Assembly (NCBI RefSeq): GCF_001653235.2
Contig: NC_035790.1
Span: 6,944,001-7,008,000 of the forward strand
Length of the DNA stretch: 64,000 nucleotides
Direction of reading: 5' to 3'
Origin: Pochonia chlamydosporia 170
Lineage: Eukaryota; Ascomycota; Sordariomycetes; Hypocreales; Clavicipitaceae
The notes under the pieces are model-generated. The model worked only from the letters and a program-made list of their open reading frames with translations, did not search any database and was not told where the DNA came from. Below, in pieces: positions 47,545-60,039 of this stretch. Numbering within the stretch: the first letter of the stretch is position 1; each line of letters starts with the position of its first letter. The position numbers and the translations under genes were made by a program.

Positions 47545-48548
47545 GCTTCAGCAGCTTTCTCTTGCGGGTTAATGGCGCCATTCCTACAAGGAGGCATAGG
47601 GATTCCAGTACTGGTGTCTCTCACACCAAGCTAAAGAGCCGGGTTTATCTGACGATATTAGATTGCCACACAAAGGCAGCAGTTTATGTGTGTAAACGAA
47701 GATAGATGGTGAGGGGGCGGAGACTACAATTGTCAAGCGAGTGAAAGGAAGGAACCAGGGAAGGAGGCACCTGCCCACCAAGTCTGGCAGCTGGAGACGT
47801 TGGCCATACAACAAAACACTAGATAGACAATATTAGGAATCACGGAAGTAAGCATAGCAGAATAATTAATCTATAGCGAGTGGCAACGGATCAAGCAAAA
47901 GAAATTGAAGCGCCTTCCAATTTGTATATACTCATAAATCATTGAAGTTGCTCTTAATCTCTAAAATAAGGCCCAAAAGCCACCTGATGCCCAAAAACCA
48001 CGGTAGCAGAAGAGCGACGAAAGAAGATGTTAAAGAAGCTATAAAAATAAGAAGAAGAAGACGAAGGGAAGTAAATCAAGAACATGTCGCCGAAGAAGCC
48101 AAAAATTCTGTCATACACGTCCTCGCCTTACCCAAGTCGTGTGTGTGTCCCTATTCGTTGCATATTAGTTACAGCGTGTGTAATCCTCTTTTGAAAGTTT
48201 CTCCCCTTTTCTTTACTCAAGCATCTTTCTGTCTATGAATCTCAGCCTCTCTGGCGTGTGCAAGCAATAAAGCATTCGTCTTCTCTTTGGGTCCCTGATT
48301 TTCCCGTCTTTCTTATTGGTGTGAACGCCGAATATCACGTCTCCATGAAACCATAAATGAAACGTGGACATGTAAACTTCACGAACTCAAAATTGCGCTT
48401 AAAATTCAACGAGTGAATAGGCCGAGCAATTCGCTCAAAGCCAATACGCCGATGCTCTGATCAGCTGCGAACCCATCGTACCTGTTTGCCTGATACATCC
48501 AATCCCATTGTATCATGTTCGCGTCACCTATCGACGAATGGGCAGCGA
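47545..48548. other. Intergenic region upstream of the 263-residue gene
   Basis: This 1.0 kb holds the promoter of the 263-residue gene and the 3' end of the PSP1-domain gene, both on the minus strand. A plus-strand frame at 47942-48238 is Arg/Lys-rich in its first half but has no domain and is not called. Confidence 0.5.
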
Positions 48549-51291
48549 TCAATGCGTGTTCAGAGACAGACTTTGGAATGCAGTAGTCCAGTCATTTTGT
48601 GGCGAGATAGGAGATACGCCTGTCGAGTGTGGCGCTGGACTAGGTAGATTCTGTGCCACAGGGTATCGCTGGCGCAGAGACTGAAAGTCTCCTTGCTGAC
48701 CAAATCCCGCAGAGAATGCCTCTGCGCCTGGAGATAAGCTAGGTGCATACGGCGCAGAGGCGCGAGCATTCCCGAAGGCACCACCACCGTAGGCGTAGTT
48801 GTTCGGTGGATATGCCGATGCTGGTGGAACGTTCCGATCACCACCAAACGGCTGCGCAAATGTTGGACGATACCCACGACCAAACGTCTGCGGTGGTTGC
48901 TGTTCTTGGCCTTGGGGATTCTGCCGACGTTCGCCTGCGGAAGCACGTCCGACCCCTACGGCCCCAGGCCCGATTCCGCTTGGTGCTTGAATACCCAGAG
49001 TTGGGCTGGCGAAAGACGCTGGGTTGATTGCAGACATCCAAATTCTGGTTTTGTAAATCTTGAAGAGATCTGTAACAAGAGAATTGAAGTTGATATAGGA
49101 ATCGGCAAAGTAGTAAAATGTGAGCTTCTTCCAATCCCTATCCGTATTGATTAGTGATTTCATTCTCTTAGAAGGTGTTGCTGAGTAAGAAAGAATCTGG
49201 TACTTACATCTGAAACTCGGCATCAAGAATTTCCATATTAAGGCCATGCTCTTTGACCTTTTGCATACATACTCGTTTGGCCTTGGCTTCCTGGCCCTCT
49301 TTTTCACGCAGAGCGTGGACCTCGTGGCTCTGTGCGAGCCGTTTTATGAGCTTTGGTCGAAGCTCTCCCGCGTTTGGCTCCTGAAGATGGTGCTGACTAG
49401 GCGGCCCCATGCCACCAACAGCGCTGCTCTGGAGGTTACTAGAAGACGCCATCAGGCCGGCACCCGAGCCTTCTTGTGCCGCAGCGGCGCCCTGCGAGTA
49501 CATCATGAGCCACTTATAGTGCTCCTCGGCGTAATGCTCTTTCAGCTCCTTGGCCGACTGCCAGTCGACATTGTCTTTAGCAACTGTGCCAAGATCGGTA
49601 CCACGATCTGCTTCGACAATGACCAAATCACCCGGCTTAACTGTAAGGCCGGTACCCTCTTGAATATAGAACACATCGGCTCTGGCACATTTGAACAACA
49701 CCACGTGAAGGAGCTGGTTGTGTCTGGGTTGCGCCATACCAAAAACATTGCGATGTGGCGACGGTGGGCGGTTGGTAAATTGGCTCTGAAGACCGAAGTG
49801 AGGCGCATAGGGATTACTGAACGTCGGTTGCATAGTATTTGGTAAACCGGCAAGCATTGCTGTCGGCAGCATTAGCATTTGCTCATGTGACTTCACCTTT
49901 GGTGACTTACGATTGTTGATGCCTGCTAGGGTAGCACCATCGCCAAACCCTGCGGGAAAGCCTTGAGATACTTGACCCTCGCCTAGCCCGGCAGCATCGA
50001 GAGCAGATACAGAATCTGCTATGGAGCTGATTGAGCCTTGTCGGGTTGGCATATTGGCAAATGAATGGCGACGGCTCTGAGAAATGTCCCCACCAAAGAA
50101 ACCTGGTGAGCTGGACCATAGGGCAGCCTTTTTCAGATTCAAGTTTTCTTGTTTCCGATTGTCCATACCGAGAGGAGTGCGGAAAGCATTAGCACCATAC
50201 TCGCTCATACGCCGACCAGTTCCTCGCCTGCCAAGGGGATCGATTGAGTCATTGACCTCGTCTAGTTCGTCGACCGCGAAGTCCGACTCCTCTGGGACGG
50301 TTTCGTATCCATTTCCAAGGAAGGCTGCTCCGGTAGACGCCCGGGGTCGGATGCGAGCGTTGTTGTATTGCTGTTGGCGCAATATAGCGTTTTCACGGGC
50401 GAGCATTTCAATGGCCTTGGATTCGGACATCTGGTGATAAGAGCCTTGTAGAGAATCGGACGGGCTCTCATCGCCGTCGTCTTCAACCTCCTTCACCTTC
50501 CCGAGCATTGACCCGTCGTTTGCCATCTCGCTCAGCATGCTAGGTCGAGAAGGCCGGTGTTGCAGAGCGGGGTGTCTGGCTCGTCCCAGGATAGTAGACG
50601 AGCTCATTCCACCTGGTGGTGCCGTTTCGGGGTCCATTTGGCCAACCGAATAAGACTGTGATCGGTAGGTCTTTGGTGTAGGGTGTAACGGAATAGCAAA
50701 TGGGATTTGCGGGTTCGATGTTGGGTCTCTAGAGTTTGGTGACATTTGGTTCAACGCCGAGTCGGGTCCGAAGAAGGAATTGTTGCCTCCCCCTGGCGGG
50801 ATCGTCGAGGTTGGAGATGGAAGGACCTCGCTCAACCTTGAAGAAGCATCCTTTCGGTCTGCATTCCAAATACCAGTCCCCCAAGCAAAAGCTGACGACG
50901 AGCTGGTCGAGCGACCAATAGCCGAAGAGGTGGAATGCGAGCCCCAAGGAACACCACCGGCCTCTGCCGACGGAGTGCTAGGATGCGATCCTGTTGGGGA
51001 CATGGAACTACTTGCGAAGGAACCCTTGCGAGGGCGATTTAATGGCTGAGAGGTATCGTTGAGCCACGAAGATCGGCGAACTGGCTTGTGAGGCTGAACA
51101 GGTGCGGCTTGAGACGCTTCGTTCCGGTGTTCTCCTTCGTCATCCGAGCTTGCCAGTGCCTCCGAATCTGGAGTTGACGTTCGAGCGTTGACCTTTTCCA
51201 AAAGCAAGCTTTGACTTGTAGTTGCTCCCGAAGGAAATGAAGCCTGGCCAAGTTTCGACGATGTCCCAGATTTGAGGGAGTGGGAGCTCAT
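48549..51291 (-). CDS. PSP1: PSP1-domain protein
   Basis: Two exons, 51291-49208 and 49137-48549, give 890 residues. The PSP1 C-terminal conserved region runs from about residue 527 (LLHVVLFKCARADVFY, GLTVKPGDLVIVEADRGTDLGTV) through EVHALREKEGQEAKAKRVC to DAEFQMDWKKLTFYYFAD, which is joined across the intron. The block ends with SLVTDLFKIYKTRIWM. The domain is shared with yeast Psp1, found in mRNP-related and replication-suppressor screens, and with bacterial YaaT/RicT proteins. Its biochemical role in fungi is poorly defined. The N-terminal 500 residues are low-complexity, Ser/Pro/Asn-rich, with short charged patches. The C-terminal 150 residues are Pro/Gly/Gln/Tyr-rich, like RNA-granule proteins. 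The start at 51291 is the first ATG of the open frame. Confidence 0.88.
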
Positions 51292-52364
51292 GATGTATTA
51301 TGTTTCTCCCAGATACGCAGCGTCGTGTCAAATATTGTAGTATATCGCAGTCCAAAATCCGTAGATCGAGAATGCCCAGATGGCGGTGGATGATGTGCAT
51401 GCGATAGTAGGATAATGAGTGAAAAAGAAATCCCTTAGTCTTTCGGTCAGTAAACTGCAACTATTCAGTGCAGGCGGCGGAGCCGATTGTGCTTGTGACC
51501 AATAGCCCTTCTCAAGGATACAATCCCTGATGACTGCGGACACCTGCCATAGGTCCTTAGAACGAAAGAACTTACTTTTGCAATAACAATGAACTAGAAA
51601 TCTTTGGTATATCTAAATGCGCGACAAGATGCTCTAGGTCGTAACCGGTCTGATGAAATTTCGAACTTAGAAACGTCTTGTCTTGGAACAAATTCAAGAG
51701 GAACTGAGTAGTGATGAGCTGTCTCTATCGGCAACTCAATATCGGTAGAAGAATACAGGTTGTCGTATGTCGTCAAGAAAGATTAAGAATGGGATGTAGC
51801 GGGGGTATAACGAATTCTAAACCAGTGCGCGAGTCTAACCCAGAGTCCGAAAAGGAAAACAAATTCAAAGAATAAGTATAAGGTTTGAAGTCTGGTGCAA
51901 ATAATGCGCACCCATTCGCAGCCGTAAAAGTAAGTCGCAGAGTTTGATCCGTGTCAGTGCTGCGTGAATATAGTCCTACTTGACGCCCATATTGGGATGC
52001 CAGGAGCTACACTGGAAGATTGCGATGCGGCTCCAGCCGTCGCGAAAAGCAGCAGGTGTCGCAAGACAGTGCAGTCAGCTACAAGCACAGTCGATAATTG
52101 ACTGATCCGACAGGCTCCCGAACGAAATGCTCGGTTGTAGGAAACTAGCGACGGCGTTCCGACTCGTTCTCGCGATGTGTAAAGTGGCGAACAGTCGACC
52201 AAGAGCAGCTAGGCAGAGGGACGGCTACTGGAGTGCAGCTCACAAGACGAAGCCTGGTTCGAGATGTCGATGGTTGGTATGGAAAGAAATCGGGCGAGGG
52301 GGGCAGGAAAAAAGAACGAAAGAAAAAAAATAAAATCGTCGTTCGCAGGTCAGACTTTGGCGCA

Positions 52365-52458
52365 CTCGTGGTCGACGGACGGGTATCGAACCAAAAACTT
52401 TAGAAATTGGGAAATTTAGCACCGCGAGTGTGCAGCACTCTCCCAACTGCTAGTCAAT
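52365..52458 (-). pseudogene. tRNA-like relic with A-box- and B-box-like sequences
   Basis: On the minus strand the sequence TAGCAGTTGGGAGAGTGC near 52452-52435 resembles a D-arm/A box lacking two bases, and GGTTCGATACC near 52392-52382 resembles a T-loop/B box. The spacing is compatible with a tRNA. The stems do not pair: the T-stem has two mismatches in five, the acceptor pairs over only five bases, and the anticodon loop is doubtful. A functional tRNA is unlikely. A decayed tRNA or tRNA-derived element, or chance, is possible. Confidence 0.25.
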
Positions 52459-53189
52459 GGTGATGATCAAGAGTGGAGGAGGTGGCAGGTGACCAGCTGA
52501 CCAAAGCGCCAGACACCAGCCAGGCGACTAAAGTTAGTTACAGAATGGTGCGCTTCAGCGCTCGAATAGCCTGACCTGTCAGTGACCGAGAGTCAAAGGG
52601 ACGTGTCGTGTCCGGGGTCAGTGCGAGTTCTCTCACACGACAACGAAGATATCCAAGACTTCAGTCCAGTCCAGTCCAGTCTACAGACGGAGGAGGAGAG
52701 GTCTGGTCTGGGTGCGCGGGTGCGAGATTGACAGGCGAGCCAAAACGTCAAGTATGGATCGGTACTTGTAGGCAAGAAAGGCAGGCAGTCTACAATTGTC
52801 CACTTGTTGAGCTTCTCCACAAACCAGACTGCACTTGACTTTTTGCGCCAGAAATACCAGTCCCTAACAGGTACTTGGTGGACGCACGAGAACAGTCGTA
52901 CCTCGCTACACCGTGCAACTTGGCCCCCTCGACCTGGGGAGGCAGGGCGTTCGAAATGCGGTAGGTCCTTGAGCTGGTGGCAACGTGAGGTCTTGGCCGA
53001 GAGTTGTGATGCGTGGAGCGTGGTGTTTGGTACGCCTGTAGTGTATGTGTGTATTCCTCCGAGCGACAATCTGGCAGTCGAGGCGATAGAGTAGCGACAA
53101 AGTGCTACTTTATGACAGACGACGAAGAGCTTGGCGATCCGGTAGGACTGGCCGCTGCGGAGGGTGAATGCTCAGAAACGCAGGTGGGA

Positions 53190-53320
53190 AGAAGGGGGGG
53201 GCCAGGTCCAGGTTCAGGTCAAGGTCCAGTCTTGGTTCTTGGATGGATGGATGCTTCCTTGGGGGTGCACCGGTGAGTGATGAGTGGTGAATGGTGAGTG
53301 GTGAGTTTGTGGGTGGTGGT
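53190..53320. repeat. Degenerate G/T-rich short tandem repeats
   Basis: CCAGGTCCAGGT-like units are followed by a run of GGTGAGTG/GGTGAATG units to about 53310, with a related AAGGC run at 53605-53650. No coding frame covers it convincingly. Confidence 0.55.
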
Positions 53321-56300
53321 TGGGCAGTTCCAGTCTGGTCGAGAGGCACGATCGGGACGGGACCATCGGCTTGCAAACAGCACCACCAAACAAAATGCGA
53401 TCAGAATGATCAATGCAAGCAGGTGAGCTGCAACAGTGAGTTGGCCAGCTGCAACAGTGGGGAATCCGTGTCTGATATGCTTTTTGAGTCCCTTCCAGGA
53501 GGGGATGGGATATCGAAAGTCTGGAGGCACCAAAACCTGCGGACCCTGCAAGTGGCCAGGAAATTAATTCGAGAAAGGAGACATGGCTGGTCATGACATG
53601 GGGGAGGGGGGCAAGGCAAGGCAAGGCATGACATGGCATCAAATGGCATGGCACAGGAGGCGGACGGGACAAGGTATTAGACAGACGCGGGGGAAGCTGT
53701 CCAGAAATCGTCAAGCGTCGTTCTGATGCCGCCCATGCCAAGGGAAGTGTGGATGCTAATACAGGCTGGGTACGTCCTCCTGTGCTATGCCGTACTCGAG
53801 CTCAGTATCGGTTTCAGTGAAGATGCAAAGCAGCCCTCTACATTAGTACTTGTTGACCAGGTAGTATGGAGCTCTCGGGTGAGAATGTGGAGGCTGATGT
53901 GGTCCCAACCTCGAGTCTAGAGTAGACGGTGGTCGAGTGTGGATGCAAATAGTAGAACTGTAAGACTGGAACACAGATCAGCCTCTCCTCCTTTTGCTTG
54001 AGCCAACATCTGTTGTTCAACAGAGGAGAAGGATGAGGGTGATACAGTACGACACCCACATGAGAGGAATGACGGATTGAAATGGTGGGCAGCGGCAGCG
54101 GCTGTGGGCTTCAGCTTGGCTAGAAATTTAGGACGCCAGTGACCAAAAATTGACAAGTACGCTGTACTTTGATCCAAATTGCCAGGATGTAATACACGTT
54201 CAGGAGCTGCAGCTCTTATTCTGCGCGTTGAAGAAGGTCGGCCACATGGGCTTTAACCACGTTCTGGTCATGAGCTGCGAACCAATCTCCAATTAATAGC
54301 CAACTCTCGCATCCCAGGGGCGACTGGGCTAAGCAACGTGAATGAAGCAACGCCGGAGCTGCACTTGTGTATCTCTTCTGGCAACAAATGGGCGCCCGTT
54401 GACGAATCCCTGAACTTGGATCGCAGACAGACAGACACAGACTCGAGCAACGATGATGATGGTGTGGATGGTGGAGTAGAGGTGGCGCTGGCAAGTGGAA
54501 GACAGGGGACCATCCAAACCCCAGTTCCAAAGTCCTCGTCCTCGGAGCTATCAATGATGCCTCCATCTCCACTGCGGCTACTAGCCCAGGCGGTTCCGGG
54601 CTCAACTGGTGGCTTGCCATTGAACGCCCCGGCTCACAAGACAGCTTGTAGGCGCTGGAACTGGGCTAGCGGATTGGCCTCTGGGGTTACCTCTGGTCTG
54701 GGTATTTGAGTCCCGTGTCTTGGTGGTTGTCTGTGCTGTCATGCATACCACTGTATGTACTCCGTATGATAGTACGTTGCTCACGGATCAAAGCCGTTGC
54801 GGTTAATTTGTATGAAATTATCGTAGGTTCGCGGGAATTGAGACGAGGTTTGACTGAGGGTTGCAGTTTGGAGCGCTCTCCTCTCGTCGATAAGTTGGCA
54901 ACCATTGCCAACCTTGCGTCAAACCGTGCCATTGCATTGGCCAATGCTAGTTAGTGTTTGAAAGTCCGTGACAAGAGCGCCCTCGTTTGTTCCAAGTGTC
55001 CCAGGTTTCTGCCAAACTGCCAATCGGAATGTGTCAGTCTGTGGTAGTCAGGTCGCAGCGCATAGACGGTAAGGTAATTTAGGTCTAGCGGGTAAGCTGC
55101 GATCATCAGCATTTCGTTGTTTTCCGCCTGCAAGGTGGAGGGAAAACATATCACAGATGACACTCCTGCGTACGGGTAGAGATGATGGGAGGATCCAGGA
55201 GGCTATCAAGCTCAAGGCAGATCAGCCGGCTGCTGTGACTCCTCCATACGGGTAAATGTCAACATTAAAGCATGGCAACAGTGCTAAGCGGGCAGTTACT
55301 CGTCATATCGCAAGTCATCTGGTATTCATCGCTTCCAGGAGTGCTCCTTCCGCAGAAGTAATTGCCACCAGACTTTCTCTTATTTGTCACCAGATAGCAA
55401 CAATATCTACTCTGTTCGTATCGCACCTGCGGGGAGTTCTCCCAACATAATATTGACGGCTCCTTGTTCGACGGCATATCAACCACTGCACCTCAACAAG
55501 GCGAGATGTCGTTTCTACCAACTGGGGAAGGCTCCCACGAGACCCCAGATTCGACAATGCTTGCTAACCAGAGGGCTTTGTGCTTTGTGGGCTCGCTAAG
55601 ATAGCCCCGCTCCCTTTTTCCTCGCGACGAATCGAACGGGCCCGCAGGGACTAGGTGAACCGCATTTATTCCAACCCAGCTCATAGTAGCGAGATTGGCC
55701 ACTCCTCTCGCGTCAAATATACTTCGTCGGCCGAGTTTGAAGATGGCCGCATTCAAGGATCGAGCGTCAATGTTGGTTGTCATTGTTCTTGACCGGACTG
55801 CTCGTCAAGAAGTGGCTGCATTCCTCGATGCCAGCTTCGTGTGGCAATTGGCAGGTTCTCATGGTGGAGTGTGGCAATCCATGTTCGTCATGGCACGAGA
55901 CCGATTATCCAAACTCTCTCGACACCTCCGTCATGGCTGCCATGGCTACTCTGAGTCGACATCATATTGCCTCTGAATCCGGATCTGATTCTTGGACTCA
56001 GCGATTCATCAGCCACATTGATAGGCACTTTCTTCAGCTATTGATTCGTGCAATTAAAAGTGTCTTTTGATCCTTCATCACTCAAATCATCAAGCACAGC
56101 CGAGGTCGCCATTTCATCAGCCCGCCAGTGCTGACGCTTCGGATGGCTAACACGGATCGACCACACAAAGCCGAAGGCACAAGATGGCTTTGGGGTACTT
56201 CTTCTATTTGAGCGGGTCTTATGTGATTGATTGATTGAGTTACCAACGCTTCGGTAGCAGTGGTGCTTAGCTTGTTGGTCTAACATAAATGAAGGTCCTA

Positions 56301-58165
56301 AAAAGTACAACAGCCCGGCATGGATATCAAACAACAGATGGAACATGCCCCACAAGAGCTTAGCATCTCCCTGCAGATGTTTCCCTTTGGCCTCTGTCGT
56401 CTGGTGGTTGACCTAAGTTGGTCCAATGCAGTTGGTTGCGGTGCCCTTGTGCGGCTGGCTTAGTGCACGCACCCATCGACGATCGCCCTGCATTGTGGAA
56501 GCTTCGTTGTGGGAAGCTGGCGGGAGCTTGCGAGGTTGTACAACATCTGCCACGGGTCCCTGACGAGCATGCAATTGAACTCCCATCTCGATGCTCGACA
56601 TGCCATGTCTCTGTGCAACTATATCTGCGGGCGATCTATCGGGTTATACAGAGTTCATGACAAGAAACACGCGCGTCCTCCGTCTTGAGTTGACGCAACT
56701 TCCCTCTTGACGGACCAGAGATGCGCAAGTTGCCAAGATGAGTTGGTGTGAGCTGATGTGAGCTGATGAGGCATTGAGTTCACAAATCTGGTGGGTGCTC
56801 CGTCCCTGGGCCATCACTGAGCTCTGACCTGACAACCTCGAGTCCTCGTTTTGGGATCGTCACCCCGCAATTGACTATTGCTAGTTCCAGAACCCCGCCC
56901 TGTCCGTGGCTTGGAGTCACCTGGTCTGCCGTTGAGATGTCTCTGTCGGGGATCCTCAAGGAGTGGGTGTCTTTTGCCCGGCGAACTTTGAAACCAGTTG
57001 ATTTGATTGGCGACAATCTTGATCGAGGGCAACAAAGAACGAGACTAGTGACCGAAGGCTTCGGCATGTCGAGCTCTCTGCCATGTTGCAAAGGGACCGA
57101 GACACTGACCAATTTGAGCGTCTATGGCTGCATGAACAAGCATATAGGGGCCAGATTGCTGTTTTGCTTCTAAATCTCACTGCTAACATCCAATAATGAG
57201 GCCTTCAGCCAATGGCCTCCTTGCACTTGGGTGAGGGTGCCGTTGCAGACCATAGAGAGTTGAATTCCACACTTTACAAACACTGCGATCCTGCGTACCT
57301 TTCGGTGAGTCTTGGCTCCCAGCGAGGTCACTCACAACAACCAACTCGAAATCCAAGTACACAGCTTCTGAAGCGATCTGGTGATGCTCTCGTTCGCCAG
57401 GCCGTGGTCAACGCCTCTTGGTACCGAGGCAGATACTTTGCCAGCGGTTTAATTATCCTGAGAAATAAGAAATGTCCAGTCTGGGTTTCTTGGCATTGTT
57501 ACTTAAGACCCACGCCAAGTGCTACGACCACAGGGTTGTCTATTTGCAAGGAGACATAATACAGCAATGGAAGCTTGAAGCCGGCTGATGCACCGCTTGA
57601 GCCCGTGCCTTTTCTTCATCCCAAGTTCAGGCCAGATAGAAACCTGAATCTCCATCAATGTTGTTCTATGGCGCGGTCCGTCTACACCATTCTCAACTAA
57701 ATTACCATGTTTTCAGACCAAAATGGCTACACAAAGATAATGCTTCAATATCAGAGACCATTGAATCTTCCCCTCTTCTCAATGTTGGGTGATCCTGAGC
57801 GCAGGAGGGACAGCCGCATTACCCCGGATTTTCCAAGGCAATGTCCCTCGGAGCACGTGCGGCATAGTGCAAAGACCAGCTCCAGAAACGGCCGGGTGCA
57901 GAGCATGAGCCAATAGGCACTCCGGTGGCCAAAGGCATCCATCGATGGTGGTGTGTAGGGGTGTGTGTTTCAATCAAGTCTGCGAAGTGAGAAAGCCTAC
58001 GGAGTACGTGTGTGTGCATTATGCATCTCTATGTGCGTCATACAATCGCAATTTATGGTAAAACATATAGCAGGGTTGCGAACACGGATCTTGGCCGTCG
58101 CATGCAGAGATGACCAAGTTTTGTCACTTGAACTTTGCCGTCAGCGGCAGGGCAAGCTACATTCG

Positions 58166-58172
<7 letters not shown>

Positions 58173-58201
<29 letters not shown>
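58173..58201. repeat. Poly(A) tract of 29 bases
   Basis: An uninterrupted run of 29 A follows a short T/A-rich lead-in 182 bp downstream of NFU1. It could be a replication-slippage product or the tail of an old retrotransposed sequence. No flanking target duplication was identified by eye. Confidence 0.85.
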
Positions 58202-58204
<3 letters not shown>

Positions 58205-58382
58205 AGAGTTTGGTATAATTCACACCATTCCAACCGAGTGGTATCATACAGTCTATTTAGCCGTGTCTATCTTCAGGTTTGTCCTTCCAAGACAGACTAT
58301 GCAATACTATATTATTGCAAAATGTCTCCGAAACTTCGGGTTTGCCTCGCCATCCCTGATGTTTCCTGCTCCTTCTTCTTGA

Positions 58383-59365
58383 CTATGCAGCTTTTTGTTG
58401 CTTCAGCTTTTCTTCAAACTTGGCAAACTCTTGCAAGGAGACTTCTTCCTCTTGATCTAGAATTTGATGAACGCCCTTGACTTCTTCAATCTGTCATGAT
58501 AGAACACGTCAGCGACTTACCGCATTGTGTATTCCACCTCCGTGGACATAGTAGAGGGGGAAGGAGGGACCGAAATAAAACTTACATAGTGCATCAACAT
58601 GCCCTCAATACCATTCTTAAGCGTAACTGTGCTGGAGTCACAAGTTCGGCACGCCCCACGCAACTTCAACTGAACGTATCCGTCATCAAATCCCCTGTAC
58701 TCAATATCGCCGCCATCTTCTTGGATAGCAGGTCTGATTCTCGTCTCCAACAACTCCTTAATCATACCAACAACCTCGCTGTCGTTCTCGTTGTATGCCA
58801 AGCTATCCTCTTCTAAACCCTCGTCACCCTCCTTGCGTTCCGCAACATTGACAATAGTCTCGCCCGAGGTAATCGCCTCCGTAATCAAGGCAAATATCTC
58901 AGGACGGACATGTGCCCAGTTCGCATCCCCCGCCTTGGTGACTGTGATGAAGTCTGCACCGTAGAAGACGGATGTAATGCCATCAATGTTCATAAGCTTG
59001 GCGGCCAGTGGTGATGGGTAGGGTGGCGAGATGGTCGATCGGGGGTTGAGGTATTCGACGAATGGAGTGTTGATCTCTTCGGGGACGACGCGGTGGTTGG
59101 GGAGAAACTTGAGAGCGTCTGGGTTGGGCGTGTTTTCGGTCTGGATGAAGATGCTGCGGCAACCGCCGATGGCCCAGTTTGGTAGGGCTCGAGGATGGCG
59201 CAGGACCGGTCGCGAGGAGGAGTTGATGTGGCCCTTGGTACTCAAGGACGGTGATCTTCTCGCGATTTGTGTGCTAAGCTGGCGAGTCCAGCGCGGTGAA
59301 GGTCGTGATGAGCGCAATGCGCGGGATATCGCCCTCGGCGCTGCGGAAGATGAGAAAGCAGACAT
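58383..59365 (-). CDS. NFU1: NFU1-type mitochondrial iron-sulfur cluster scaffold protein
   Basis: Two exons, 59365-58586 and 58490-58383, give 295 residues. The start at 59365 opens an Arg/Ser-rich presequence (about residues 1-65) typical of mitochondrial import; the frame is open further upstream but that part is not protein-like. The NFU N-terminal domain starts at SIFIQTENTPNPDALKFLP (about 71-89). The C-terminal NifU-like domain holds the cluster-binding motif Cys239-R-T-Cys242 within GACRTCDSSTVTLKNGIEGM. The second exon adds an acidic helix ending in KQQKAA. The protein passes [4Fe-4S] clusters to targets such as lipoate synthase and succinate dehydrogenase. It shares a short divergent promoter with the HIT-finger gene. 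Confidence 0.96.
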
Positions 59366-60039
59366 TTTGCGCCAGTGTTTGAGTTGAGGCGATCTGAGGA
59401 CGGGTAGATTGGACAATTTAAAAGGAAGGCGACCAGCAGTGGTGTGGCCGGAAGGAATGTGCTGCGTTACTCGCGAAGATGACGGTTCACGAAGTGGAAA
59501 GAAGAATTGTGGTCGGGAATCGTCGAAAGCCGGTCGCCATCCGTCTAGCAAGTGCGATTTGATGACTTAGAGTCAGTCCGTGGCGGGTGGTTTTGGCCAC
59601 CAGCAAGTATACGCTAACGAATTTCAGTACATGATTGCGTACTGCCAGATATGGGTTACACCTTTGCCTCAAATACTTTCCTTCCGCAATTCGGCCACAG
59701 GGGACAACTGGGGACATTAGTAATTGGAGCTCTCTGAGGCAAAGAAGTGATCAATAGTGGACCATCAGTCCTCTTTTTCAGCCCCCAAACGGCTGTGAAC
59801 GGCTCTACGTAAGACGTACTCCGTACCAGGACATCAATTGGGCATTGAATGATTGAGGGCCCTTGGCCGTGATTGATTGCCCCACCAAGAACTTTTTTCC
59901 TCCTTTGTCTTGATTGACATTGTTTGAGCTCCGATAGCGCCCCATGTTGGAGCTGTGCACTCTTTCATCATTGGTTTTGAAATTATCCTGTTACACTCAC
60001 AATTAGACCTCACAGCTCAAGGCCAACTACAGCTTCATC
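59366..60039. promoter_or_regulatory. Divergent promoter of NFU1 and the HIT zinc-finger gene
   Basis: This 674-bp region separates two divergent start codons and must hold both promoters. A copy of TACTCCGTA lies at 59817-59825. No coding frame other than the upstream extension of NFU1 is present, and that extension lacks protein-like character. Confidence 0.6.

Larger units (their letters stand above)
51292..58382. other. 7-kb stretch without a convincing gene, rich in short tandem repeats
   Basis: This lies between the start of the PSP1 gene and the 3' end of NFU1. Many frames of 60-175 codons overlap on both strands, none with domains. The stretch 52600-53700 contains degenerate short tandems (CCAGT, GGTGAGT, AAGGC units). 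The part next to PSP1 is probably its promoter and leader. A tRNA-like sequence at about 52365-52458 (minus), the 9-mer TACTCCGTA at 54758 and 57998, and a poly(A) run at 58173 are noted separately. Long non-coding transcripts or a decayed element cannot be excluded. Confidence 0.5.

Noticed and set aside
47942..48238. 98-codon Arg/Lys-rich plus-strand frame
   Set aside because: Low-complexity start and hydrophobic end without a domain; it overlaps the likely 3' end of PSP1 and promoter DNA.
49898..49925. GTAAGT-like donor inside the PSP1 coding frame
   Set aside because: The nearest acceptor would make an intron of about 14 nt, too short, and the frame is continuous without it.
53214..53741. 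175-codon minus-strand frame in the tandem-repeat region
   Set aside because: The translation is made of repeat-derived Pro/His/Ser runs.
54216..54620. 134-codon minus-strand frame with a poly-His run
   Set aside because: Simple-sequence translation, no domain, overlapped by an opposite frame at 54338-54709.
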